Shown here piece after piece: positions 27,274 through 34,915 of a stretch of 64,000 bases of DNA. Origin of the DNA: Oceaniovalibus sp. ACAM 378. Lineage in GTDB: Bacteria > Pseudomonadota > Alphaproteobacteria > Rhodobacterales > Rhodobacteraceae. The translations under genes were made by a program, and so were the position numbers. Numbering within the stretch: position 1 is the stretch's first letter; each line of letters begins with the position of its first letter. The stretch covers positions 62,001 through 126,000 of the forward strand of contig NZ_VSJK01000001.1 of NCBI RefSeq assembly GCF_008085915.1, given 5' to 3'. Below the pieces are notes generated by a model. The model saw nothing but the letters and a program-made list of their open reading frames with translations. It had not been told where the DNA came from and did not search any database.

Positions 27274-28319
27274 TGGCCGTGTTCGGCCAGCATCCGCGCC
27301 CGGTCGTCGGACACAAGCGCGTCGATAATATCGCCCAGATCGCCCTGCATCACCTGATCCAGCTTATAAAGCGTCAGGTTGATCCGGTGATCGGTCATTC
27401 TCCCTTGGGGAAAGTTATAGGTGCGGATGCGTTCGCTGCGATCACCGCTGCCGACCTGTGAACGCCGGGTGGCAGAGCGTTCTCCATCAACGCGGGCGCG
27501 TTCGGCATCATAAAGCCTGGCCCGCAGCACACCCATGGCGATCTCGCGGTTGCGATGCTGTGATTTTTCGGCGCTGGTGACGACGAGGCCGGTGGGGATA
27601 TGAGTAATGCGCACCGCCGAATCAGTGGTGTTGACGTGCTGCCCGCCTGCCCCGCTGGCGCGCATCGTATCGATGCGGATATCGGCGGGGTCGATGGCGA
27701 TATCCACCTCGGCTGCCTCGGGCAGAACCGCGACGGTGGCGGCCGAAGTGTGAATACGTCCGCCCGATTCGGTTTCCGGTACTCGCTGAACCCGGTGCAC
27801 GCCGGATTCGTATTTCATACGCGCGAATACGCCCTCACCACGGATGTTGGCGATCACTTCTTTGATGCCGCCCAGTTCGGTCTGTTGTTCGGTGACGATC
27901 TCGAATTGCCAGCCCTGTTGCTCGGAAAATCGCTGATACATCCGCAGAAGATCGCCCGCGAACAGGGCTGCCTCCTCGCCGCCAGTGCCGGGGCGGATCT
28001 CCAAAATCGCGGGCCGGGCATCGGCGGCATCTTTTGGCAAAAGCGCAAGCCGCAAATCGTCCTCCAGCCCGGGAAGTGCCGCCTTGATGATGGCAATCTC
28101 TTCTTCGGCCAGATCGCGCATTTCGGGATCGCGCAGCATCTGTTCCGCCTGAGCCCGGTCATCGAGCAGCGTGCGATAGGCCGCGATCTGCATTACCACC
28201 GGGCGCAGTTCGGCATATTCCCGCCCCAGCGCGGCGAGATCGCCGCCGCCCTGAGACATCGCTGCCTCGAGATATTCGAATCGTTCGGCGATTTGCGCCA
28301 GTCTGTCGAGAGGAACCAT
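27270..28319 (-). CDS. prfA: Peptide chain release factor 1
   Basis: Recognises UAA and UAG stop codons and triggers peptide release. In 349 residues the tripeptide PET (181-183, PxT type, marking RF1 rather than RF2) and the catalytic GGQ (225-227) in [16 protein letters not shown] are both present. ATG 28319 begins the expected [18 protein letters not shown]; upstream in-frame codons lack similarity. First gene of prfA-prmC; divergent from the small secreted protein at 28382. Confidence 0.98.
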   Translation of the reverse strand: MVPLDRLAQIAERFEYLEAAMSQGGGDLAALGREYAELRPVVMQIAAYRTLLDDRAQAEQMLRDPEMRDLAEEEIAIIKAALPGLEDDLRLALLPKDAADARPAILEIRPGTGGEEAALFAGDLLRMYQRFSEQQGWQFEIVTEQQTELGGIKEVIANIRGEGVFARMKYESGVHRVQRVPETESGGRIHTSAATVAVLPEAAEVDIAIDPADIRIDTMRASGAGGQHVNTTDSAVRITHIPTGLVVTSAEKSQHRNREIAMGVLRARLYDAERARVDGERSATRRSQVGSGDRSERIRTYNFPQGRMTDHRINLTLYKLDQVMQGDLGDIIDALVSDDRARMLAEHGQ

Positions 28320-28381
28320 CCCAGCGGCTTCGCTCAGACAAGGGATTTGGTCAAGGGCCGCCACCGTGTTAGAATTCGGAA

Positions 28382-28723
28382 ATGCGTAGTATTGCCGCCC
28401 TGTTCCTGTTCGTGGGTTCCGCACTGCCGCCCGCACTGCCCCCAATATTGGCAGGCGCCGACGGCGCGGCGGGGCGCGCCATCGACTGTTATTGTACCGA
28501 CCGCCAAGGCGCGCGTGTCGAACTCGGGCAAAGCATCTGCCTGGACGTCGGCGGGCGCAGGTTCACTGCGCAATGCCAGATGTCGCTGAACGTGCCCATG
28601 TGGCGCGAAATCTCCAATGGATGTCTTTCCTCGTCACTCAGCGGCCGGTTCGGTGCTGGCCAGACTTTGCCGCAAAGCACCGTACCAACGATTGACCCGG
28701 TCCCGGTTCACACGCAAATCTGA
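28382..28723 (+). CDS. Small secreted Cys-containing protein
   Basis: 113 residues with a signal-like N-terminus ([19 protein letters not shown]) followed by a compact region with four cysteines: [17 protein letters not shown] and AQCQMS, then [16 protein letters not shown] recall similar short periplasmic proteins in Rhodobacterales but no function. The last 30 residues are read antisense to the end of the DUF1499 gene (90-base convergent overlap) and have no family look, so the original stop may have been lost. Confidence 0.65.
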   Translation: MRSIAALFLFVGSALPPALPPILAGADGAAGRAIDCYCTDRQGARVELGQSICLDVGGRRFTAQCQMSLNVPMWREISNGCLSSSLSGRFGAGQTLPQSTVPTIDPVPVHTQI

Positions 28724-29113
28724 CTGGCCGAACCGTGCCCGCGCCAGAACCGCCAGCGTCGTGCCTTCGCCATAGGGAACTGCCGCGACTGTGGTGAAAT
28801 CTGGAAACCCCCAGAGCCGCGACCGCGTGACATAGGTGATCCGCCCTGCCGCCACGTCGCCCTCGACCCGGGCGGTGCGCGGCTCGTCCATCACAATCCG
28901 GTCGAAGGCTGCAAGCAGTATCTCGCCCTGCGTATCGAATTCCTGCCACGCTGCATCGCCGCCCTCGGGGCGCACCAGCCAACCCTTCGCGCCGGGCTGT
29001 GCTGCGGTCAGTGGGTCGACGTTCCATTGCGCACCGTCCACCGGCGCCAGTCGCACAAAAACTGTCCCGGCCACCGCCAGCCCGATCACCGCCAATGCAA
29101 GAAATTTCAGCAT
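28634..29113 (-). CDS. DUF1499 domain-containing membrane-anchored protein
   Basis: 159 residues with one N-terminal hydrophobic segment (about 3-21) and a DUF1499 domain; GEILLAAFDRIVMDEPRT, ITYVTRSRLWGFPDFTTV and [15 protein letters not shown] are typical of it. Function unknown. One copy of the 25-nt motif ends 10 bases upstream of its ATG on the same strand. Its 3' end overlaps the convergent small secreted gene. Confidence 0.88.
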   Translation of the reverse strand: MLKFLALAVIGLAVAGTVFVRLAPVDGAQWNVDPLTAAQPGAKGWLVRPEGGDAAWQEFDTQGEILLAAFDRIVMDEPRTARVEGDVAAGRITYVTRSRLWGFPDFTTVAAVPYGEGTTLAVLARARFGQSDLRVNRDRVNRWYGALRQSLASTEPAAE

Positions 29114-29123
29114 GCTGACCCTC

Positions 29124-29148
29124 CGGTTTCTTCTTTGTCCAAATACTC
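29124..29148 (-). repeat. Copy 2 of the 25-nt conserved motif
   Basis: On the minus strand: GAGTATTT, variable GGA, CAAAGAAGAA, ACCG. It lies between agmatinase and the DUF1499 gene, both on the minus strand, and like copy 1 sits just upstream of a start codon (10 bases). Confidence 0.8.
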
Positions 29149-29207
29149 AATCCCACGGCGCAACCCGGCGCAGCGGATCAGATCACTCTCACAGACCATC
29201 CGGGGTC

Positions 29208-30176
29208 TCACTGTTCCGCCCGCCTGGTCCACGCCCAGAGACAGATCAGCTCCATCGCCAGATGCGCCGCCGCGATCGCTGTGGCCCCGGTGGTGTCATA
29301 GGGCGGCGACACTTCGACCACGTCACCGCCGATCATGTTCACGCCCGCCAGTGCCCGCAAGATCGCGGCTGCCTGCCAGCTGGCCAATCCGCCCCAGACC
29401 GGCGTTCCGGTGCCCGGGGCAAAGGCGGGGTCCAGCGCGTCAATGTCGAAGGTCAGATACGTGGGGTGATCGCCGACAATGCGCCGCACCTCCGCCGCCA
29501 CGGCATCCGGGCCGAGCCTGTGGCAGGTCGGAGCGTCGATGACGTTCATCCCAAGATAATCGTCGCATTCCGTGCGAATGCCGATCTGGACCGAGCGGGT
29601 TGGATCGACCAGTCCCAGCTTGACCGCCTTGTACATGAAGGTCCCGTGATCGATCCGCGCCATGTCGTCGTCGGCCCAGAGATCGGAATGGGCATCGAAC
29701 TGGATCACCGACAGGGGTCCGTGCACTTCGGCGTGGGCGCGCAGGATCGGCAGGGTAATGAAATGGTCGCCGCCAAGGGTGAGGCACCCTGCGCCCGAAG
29801 CCAGAATCCCTGCCACATGGGCCTGAACCAGCCCCGGAAAACTTCCGGTATCGGCATAGTCGAACGCCATATCACCGTGATCAGTCACGGTGAACTCCGA
29901 CAGCGGGTCAAACCCCCAGCCAAAAGGCGGATCAAAGGCCTGCAGGGCCGATGCCTCGCGGATCGCGCGAGGGCCGAACCTTGCGCCGGGCCGGTTTGTC
30001 ACTGCCTGATCAAAGGGCACGCCGGTCACTGTCAGATCGACACCGGTCAGATCCTTGGTATAGGCGCGACGCAGAAACGACGTAGCACCGCCAAACGCAT
30101 TCTCGAACGCCAGACCGCGTCGATCTTTCCGGGTAAAGGCCATATCGACCTGAGTTTTTGCATCCTCTAGCGCCAT
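29208..30176 (-). CDS. speB: Agmatinase (ureohydrolase family)
   Basis: Hydrolyses agmatine to putrescine and urea using two Mn ions. The 322-residue protein carries all metal ligands of the family: H138 in GGDHFITL, D161, H163 and D165 in DAHSDLW, and D244 and D246 in DIDALDP. Arginase and guanidinobutyrase are related; the overall look favours agmatinase, at moderate certainty. GGAAAG precedes the ATG. An AT-rich perfect palindrome lies about 43 bases upstream. Its product would feed the polyamine-type genes further right in the window. Confidence 0.88.
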   Translation of the reverse strand: MALEDAKTQVDMAFTRKDRRGLAFENAFGGATSFLRRAYTKDLTGVDLTVTGVPFDQAVTNRPGARFGPRAIREASALQAFDPPFGWGFDPLSEFTVTDHGDMAFDYADTGSFPGLVQAHVAGILASGAGCLTLGGDHFITLPILRAHAEVHGPLSVIQFDAHSDLWADDDMARIDHGTFMYKAVKLGLVDPTRSVQIGIRTECDDYLGMNVIDAPTCHRLGPDAVAAEVRRIVGDHPTYLTFDIDALDPAFAPGTGTPVWGGLASWQAAAILRALAGVNMIGGDVVEVSPPYDTTGATAIAAAHLAMELICLWAWTRRAEQ

Positions 30177-30218
30177 GTGCTTTCCATCATTGGTTCCTGA
30201 ACATCTCTGCAGGGCGCC

Positions 30219-30239
30219 CGAATTTTCAATGAAAATTCG
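30219..30239. promoter_or_regulatory. Perfect AT-rich inverted repeat upstream of agmatinase
   Basis: CGAATTTTC, spacer AAT, GAAAATTCG: nine perfect base pairs in a G+C-rich genome, flanked by GGGCGCC and GCGCCCC. It lies between the M20 stop and the agmatinase start (both minus strand). It could be an operator or, with the G/C flanks, a terminator of the M20 gene. Confidence 0.55.
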
Positions 30240-30261
30240 CGCCCCGCCACGACTCTAGCAC

Positions 30262-31425
30262 TTATGATGCCGGTTGTGCCCTTTCGACCAGCCGCGCAAA
30301 GAAAGATGCACCCAGCGGCGCGATTTCATCATTGAAGTCGTATTTCGGATGATGGCAGAGCGCCGTTTTCCCCTGCCCGAGGAACAGATAGGCACCGGGC
30401 CGCTCCTCGAGAAAATACGAAAAATCCTCTGCCCCCATCTGTCGCTCGCCAATGGTATCCACCCGCTCGGCCCCTGCGACTTCGGCCGCGACCTCGGCGG
30501 CAAAGGCGGCGCTGTCGGGATCGTTGATCGTCGGGGGATAGCCGCGCTCGAATCTCAGATCGCCCGACACCCCGAATCCGGCCGCGATACCCGAGATCAG
30601 CGCGCTTATCCGCGCCTCTGCCATGTCCATGATCGCCTGATCGAACACCCTGACGGTGCCTGCGAACCGGGCCACAGATGGCACGATATTGGTCGCCGTG
30701 CCGGTTTCGATCATCGTGACCGAGATCACCAGATCTTCGATCGGCTTGTGATTGCGCGACACGATGGTGTCGAAGGCCTGGATCATCGCCAGCATCGGCG
30801 GAATCGGGTCGACGCAGTCATGGGGAAAGGCGGCATGGCCCCCCGTACCGGTGACCGTAACAAAAAAATCGGCAGTTCCCGCCATCATCGGCCCCGGCGC
30901 CGCCTGAAACGTGCCCGCCGGCGTTTCGGGTGCATTGTGCATGGCAAAAACCCGGGCAATGGCGAACCGCTCCAGAATGCCTTCGCGCACCATCACGTCG
31001 CCCCCGGCGCCCCCTTCTTCGGCGGGCTGAAAGATCAGCGCGACACGACCGGCGAAATTCCGCGTTTCGGCCAGGTATTTTGCCGCCCCGAGCAGCATTG
31101 TGGTGTGCCCGTCATGGCCGCAGGCATGCATCAGGCCGGGAGTTTCGCTGGCATAGTCCGCGCCGGTCTCCTCACGGATCGGCAATGCATCCATATCGGC
31201 GCGCAACCCGATGGTCGGCCCCGCACCGCGTCCTTCGATAATCGCGACGATCCCGGTGGTGGCGATGCCTTCATGCACCTCGTCCACCCCGAATTCGCGC
31301 AGCCGTTCAGCAACGAAAGCCGCCGTCTTGTGCAGATCGAACCCCAGTTCCGGGTTTCGGTGCAGCCAGCGGCGCCATTCCTTCATGTCGTCGGCAAATT
31401 CGGCGATACGGTTGACGACCGGCAT
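30262..31425 (-). CDS. M20 family metallopeptidase / amidohydrolase (hippurate hydrolase-like)
   Basis: 387 residues of the M20D aminoacylase type. Ligand regions are LRADMDALPI, MHACGHDGHTTMLL, FQPAEEGGAGG and QMGAEDFSYFL, in the usual order, with a dimerisation insert between (about 180-290). Such enzymes remove acyl groups from amino acids or amide side chains; the natural substrate is unknown. CGGAGTCC precedes the ATG. Same strand as agmatinase but separated by a strong inverted repeat. Confidence 0.92.
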   Translation of the reverse strand: MPVVNRIAEFADDMKEWRRWLHRNPELGFDLHKTAAFVAERLREFGVDEVHEGIATTGIVAIIEGRGAGPTIGLRADMDALPIREETGADYASETPGLMHACGHDGHTTMLLGAAKYLAETRNFAGRVALIFQPAEEGGAGGDVMVREGILERFAIARVFAMHNAPETPAGTFQAAPGPMMAGTADFFVTVTGTGGHAAFPHDCVDPIPPMLAMIQAFDTIVSRNHKPIEDLVISVTMIETGTATNIVPSVARFAGTVRVFDQAIMDMAEARISALISGIAAGFGVSGDLRFERGYPPTINDPDSAAFAAEVAAEVAGAERVDTIGERQMGAEDFSYFLEERPGAYLFLGQGKTALCHHPKYDFNDEIAPLGASFFARLVERAQPAS

Positions 31426-31486
31426 GTGGACTCCGCAGTTGGGCGATGTGACACAGGCACGATCTCAGAGAACCGGGGCAAGGTAA

Positions 31487-32302
31487 ATGACCAAGCGCGA
31501 TCCGATCCATTCCCATCCTCGCGACATGTCGCGCCTGACCGAGATCATGCGCCGCCTGCGCGACCGTGAGACTGGCTGCCCCTGGGACATCGAACAGGAT
31601 TTCACCTCGATCGCACCCTATACAATAGAAGAGGCCTATGAGGTCGCCGACGCTATCGACCGGGGCGACATGACCGAGTTGAAGGCCGAGCTGGGCGATC
31701 TGTTGTTCCAGGCGGTTTATCATGCGCAGATGGCCGCCGAGGCGGGGCATTTCACTTTTGATGACGTGGTGAACGGCATCGCCGACAAGATGATTGCGCG
31801 CCATCCCCATGTCTTTGAGGCCGAATCCCGTGACAAGTCGGCCCTGCAACAGACCCGCGACTGGGAGGCGCTGAAAGCGCGCGAACGTGCGACCCGGCAG
31901 GAAACCGGCGTATTGGACGGGGTCGCCCTTGGCCTGCCTGCGTTGATGCGTGCCGAAAAGCTGCAAAACCGTGCGGCGCGTGTTGGATTTGACTGGCCCG
32001 ACACGTCTTTCGTCCTGGACAAACTGATCGAAGAGGCGCGCGAGCTGGTCACCGCCCCCGATGCCGCATCGAAAGCCGACGAAATGGGTGATCTGCTGTT
32101 CGTCATGGCAAATCTGGCCCGGCATCTGGACATCGACCCCGAAACCGCCCTGCGCGGGACCAACGCCAAATTCGTCCGCCGGTTTGAATTTATCGAATCC
32201 GCCCTGCGCGAACTGGGCAAAACGCCCGCACAGTCGGATCTGGCGGAAATGGACGCCCTGTGGGATGCCGCGAAACACCACGAGAGACAGATACCCGAGT
32301 GA
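31487..32302 (+). CDS. mazG: Nucleoside triphosphate pyrophosphohydrolase MazG
   Basis: Hydrolyses (d)NTPs to monophosphates and pyrophosphate, a house-cleaning role and, in E. coli, a ppGpp-lowering one. The 271 residues contain two MazG domains: CPWDIEQDFTSIAPYTIEEA with the acidic EEAYEVADAI and ELGDLLFQAVYH metal motifs in the first, and a shorter second repeat with KLIEEARELV and DEMGDLLFVMANLAR. Lone gene, divergent from the M20 gene. Confidence 0.96.
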   Translation: MTKRDPIHSHPRDMSRLTEIMRRLRDRETGCPWDIEQDFTSIAPYTIEEAYEVADAIDRGDMTELKAELGDLLFQAVYHAQMAAEAGHFTFDDVVNGIADKMIARHPHVFEAESRDKSALQQTRDWEALKARERATRQETGVLDGVALGLPALMRAEKLQNRAARVGFDWPDTSFVLDKLIEEARELVTAPDAASKADEMGDLLFVMANLARHLDIDPETALRGTNAKFVRRFEFIESALRELGKTPAQSDLAEMDALWDAAKHHERQIPE

Positions 32303-32314
32303 TCCACTCAGGTA

Positions 32315-32342
32315 TTGACCCAACTAAAAGAGTCAGATTAAA
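32315..32342 (+). promoter_or_regulatory. Possible promoter with inverted repeat before the iron-binding protein gene
   Basis: TTGACC (32315-32320) and ATTAAA (32337-32342) are 16 bases apart. TGAC at 32316 and GTCA at 32332 form a TGAC-N12-GTCA inverted repeat overlapping the promoter; an iron regulator binding here would fit the gene's role, but this is inference. Confidence 0.4.
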
Positions 32343-32369
32343 CGTGACCAACGTCAACCGGAGGTTACA

Positions 32370-33380
32370 ATGACTGTTCGCACCCTGACCCTAGCCACAT
32401 CGCTTGTCGCGCTGGCGGCACCTGCCTTTGCGGCAGAGGTCAATATCTATTCCTATCGCCAGCCTGAACTGATCCAGCCGTTGCTGGACGGGTTCACCGC
32501 AGAAACCGGCATCGATACCAATGTCGCGTTTATCGAAAAAGGCCTGGTCGAACGGCTGAAGGCCGAAGGCGCCCGTTCGCCCGCCGATATCATTCTGACC
32601 GTCGACATATCGCGTCTGTCCGAGGCGAAAGAGGCCGGCGTGACACAGGCCGTCGAATCCGAAACGCTGAACGATCACATTCCTGCCGCCCTGCGCGACA
32701 CCGAAAATCACTGGTTCGGCGTCACCTATCGCGCGCGCATCGTCTATGCCAGCAAGGACCGCGTCGCGCCCGGCGAAGTGACAACCTATGAGGATCTTGC
32801 CGATCCGAAATGGAAGGGGCGCATCTGCACCCGGTCGGGAACTCATGTCTATAACATCGGACTGTTGTCCGCCGTGATCGAACATGACGGTGCCGAGGCA
32901 GCCGAAGAATGGGTCACCGGCGTCAAGGCGAATCTGGCGAAACGGCCCGAAGGCAATGACCGCTCGCAGGTTAAATCGATCTGGGCCGGGGAATGCGACA
33001 TCTCGCTTGGCAACACCTATTACATGGGCGCGATGCTGAAAGATCCGGAACAGGCGGAATGGGCCAATTCGGTGCGCATCGAATTTCCGACCTTCGCCGA
33101 CGGTTCCGGCAGCCATGTCAATATTTCGGGCGTGTCGATGACAGCCTCTGCCCCGAATCGCGACGAGGCGCTGGCGTTCATGGAATACCTCGCATCCCCC
33201 GAGGCACAGGCGATCTATGCGAATGTGAACAACGAATACCCCGCCGACCCCGAAACACCCCCCTCCGAACTGGTCAGCAGCTGGGGCAAGATTGTGCCTG
33301 ACGATACCGATCTGACGGCCATTGCGGCGCACCGCGGCGAGGCCCTGAAGATGATGGAGCGGGTCAACTTCGACGGTTGA
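32370..33380 (+). CDS. Periplasmic Fe(3+)-binding protein of an ABC transporter
   Basis: 336-residue precursor with a signal peptide (1-21, cut after AFA) and an FbpA/FutA-type solute-binding fold: EVNIYSYRQPELIQPLLDGF at the mature start, KWKGRICTRSGTHVYNIGLL and NTYYMGAM in the cleft region. The tyrosines there are the expected ferric ligands. A GGAGG ribosome site precedes the ATG. The permease and ATPase genes are not adjacent: the gene is followed by a strong terminator and must work with a transporter encoded elsewhere. Confidence 0.92.
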   Translation: MTVRTLTLATSLVALAAPAFAAEVNIYSYRQPELIQPLLDGFTAETGIDTNVAFIEKGLVERLKAEGARSPADIILTVDISRLSEAKEAGVTQAVESETLNDHIPAALRDTENHWFGVTYRARIVYASKDRVAPGEVTTYEDLADPKWKGRICTRSGTHVYNIGLLSAVIEHDGAEAAEEWVTGVKANLAKRPEGNDRSQVKSIWAGECDISLGNTYYMGAMLKDPEQAEWANSVRIEFPTFADGSGSHVNISGVSMTASAPNRDEALAFMEYLASPEAQAIYANVNNEYPADPETPPSELVSSWGKIVPDDTDLTAIAAHRGEALKMMERVNFDG

Positions 33381-33400
33381 ACGCCGACAGCTGAATACGT

Positions 33401-33435
33401 GGCCCCGGGCAGCGCTGCTCCCGGGGCCATTTTTG
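33401..33435 (+). terminator. Rho-independent terminator
   Basis: GGCCCCGGG and CCCGGGGCC form a 9-bp stem around CAGCGCTGCT, followed by ATTTTTG. It begins 20 bases after the stop of the iron-binding protein gene. Confidence 0.9.
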
Positions 33436-33652
33436 ATTAGTCCGCATTGTTTTCGGTGTCGGTTTCAGTCCGGGCGCGCGCCGTCTTGCATCGACTGAAC
33501 CATCCGAACCCGTCTTTGGTCAGCCCGGGGACAAATCCCCCGCAGTCCTGTCGAATTGTTGGAATCGGGCGATGAAATCGCGCCTTGGTCTTTGCAGGCC
33601 CAACCGGTCGCGATCTGATGGGGATGCCAGCCTGCCTGCGAAATATACCCGG
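33436..33652. other. Spacer between two terminators, nothing recognised
   Basis: No credible gene. Short minus-strand frames (33437-33697) lack ribosome sites and family similarity. A small GGGGACAAATCCCC hairpin occurs at about 33526-33540. A small RNA cannot be excluded. Confidence 0.35.
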
Positions 33653-33687
33653 ACAAAACACCGGCGGCCGCCCCCGAGGGGGCGGCC
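33653..33687 (-). terminator. Terminator of tRNA-Asp
   Basis: On the minus strand GGCCGCCCCC and GGGGGCGGCC pair almost completely with a tiny loop (33666-33687), followed by TGTTTTGT at 33660-33653. It lies 40 bases past the 3' CCA of the tRNA. Confidence 0.75.
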
Positions 33688-33727
33688 ATCTGATCACAAA
33701 AGGATCATTCCGAAGACAGTAATTAAG

Positions 33728-33804
33728 TGGCGCGGTTGACGGGACTCGAACCCGCGACCCCCGGCGTGACAGGCCGGTACTCTAACCAACTGAGCTACAA
33801 CCGC
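33728..33804 (-). tRNA. tRNA-Asp (anticodon GTC)
   Basis: A 77-base cloverleaf. The acceptor stem GCGGTTG pairs with CAACCGC, followed by discriminator G and an encoded CCA. The anticodon stem CCGGC/GCCGG carries the loop CTGTCAC (anticodon GTC), and the T arm contains GGTTCGAGTCC. It is followed by its own terminator. Confidence 0.97.
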
Positions 33805-33863
33805 GCATGTGGTGGGCAATAAGATATGCCACTGGTGGGGTCAAGCGCATCTTGCCCCTGAAA

Positions 33864-34367
33864 CTACAATTTTTCTTTCGAAAGGCGCAGTTTGCGAAGA
33901 TGCGTCCAGACAATGGGAAAAGTTGTCACCGGTTCACCCAATAACGTCTCGCGGATGCGTGCGGTTTCGATCCCACCCATCCGGGCATAGAATCGCCGTG
34001 CCGTCATATTGTCGGCCAGAACGGTCAGCCAGACCCGGGATTGGCCGCCGTCCGTCAGGGTGTCGCAAGCAGCCCCCATCAACGCCCGCCCCACCCCGCC
34101 GCGAGTCAGACCCGGCAAGACATGGAGGTTGTCGATATAGGGCCAGCCCAATTTGGGCTTGAGCCGCAGAAACCCGATCAGTTGGCCATCGGCGCGGGCG
34201 CACAGGATGCCGGGCGGCAAACTGGCCCAGGTGCGCGCCATGTGATCATCAAGCGGTTTGCCGAGCGCCGCGGCAGGCACGAATGGCGCATAAGCGTTGG
34301 CCCAACTGGCCTTGTGCAGTGCATGGAGCGCCGACAGATCGCCCGGCGTGGCGGCATCGACGATCAT
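33864..34367 (-). CDS. GNAT family N-acetyltransferase
   Basis: 167 residues with the acetyl-CoA-binding core PYIDNLHVLPGLTRGGVGRALM (motif A, RGGVGRAL at about 90-97) and the later WLTVLADNMTARRFYARMGG (motif B). The substrate could be a small amine, peptide or protein N-terminus. The start at 34367 has GAGG upstream. It is downstream of no other gene on its strand and ends near tRNA-Asp. Confidence 0.9.
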   Translation of the reverse strand: MIVDAATPGDLSALHALHKASWANAYAPFVPAAALGKPLDDHMARTWASLPPGILCARADGQLIGFLRLKPKLGWPYIDNLHVLPGLTRGGVGRALMGAACDTLTDGGQSRVWLTVLADNMTARRFYARMGGIETARIRETLLGEPVTTFPIVWTHLRKLRLSKEKL

Positions 34368-34915
34368 CGGAACACCTCGGGGATGGGTCGCCGACTGTTC
34401 GACGGGGTTTGCCGGGAATCGACCGGCGCGGTTTCACCCGCAACGCGGTGAGAGGTCAGAGCACCGTCAGGCTCGCGCAATATAATGGGACGGATTTTTA
34501 TTGGGAAAAGCATAGGGACAGGATCACATTCTGTGCAGCGTAAGAACCGGAGCCGGGCATGGCGTGTCGTCAGCCGACCGCCACCAGCCCATATCCGATC
34601 ACGAGGCAATCCAAAACCACCTGATACACTCTGGAACACGAAGGTCCGCTCCGGTGCCCGGTTCGGTACACAATCCGCCCTTTCGCACCCTATTGTCACC
34701 AGAGTATCCCGGTCCGGTACGCCCAGTCACAACGACACAGGCACCGGACCTGCACCCAACTCACTCTCCGCCCGCACGTTACGCATCCCCCACCACGCAA
34801 GACACACAAAGCCTCCACGGATACTGCGCAATCACTCAGTTGTGGGCGGCGCAGACTCGCGTTTCGCCCGGTCACGTCCTAGGACAGAGCGAAACTGAAT
34901 GTCAGGCTTCCCGAT
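34368..34915. other. 548-base stretch without a convincing gene
   Basis: Between the GNAT gene and selD. Base composition is less biased than the neighbours, with CA-rich tracts around 34740-34830. Open frames such as 34564-34947 give proteins with no family look and no ribosome site. No tRNA could be folded by eye; a small imperfect hairpin TCACCCGCAACGCGGTGA is at about 34434-34451. It may hold the selD promoter, a small RNA or a decayed gene. Confidence 0.4.

Noticed and set aside
33437-33697. Minus-strand frame before tRNA-Asp
   Set aside because: Runs through a strong terminator hairpin, lacks a ribosome site and resembles no family.
33728-33804. tRNA-Asp as an integration site for a mobile element
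   Set aside because: No integrase gene or duplicated tRNA 3' end is seen in the flanking sequence.
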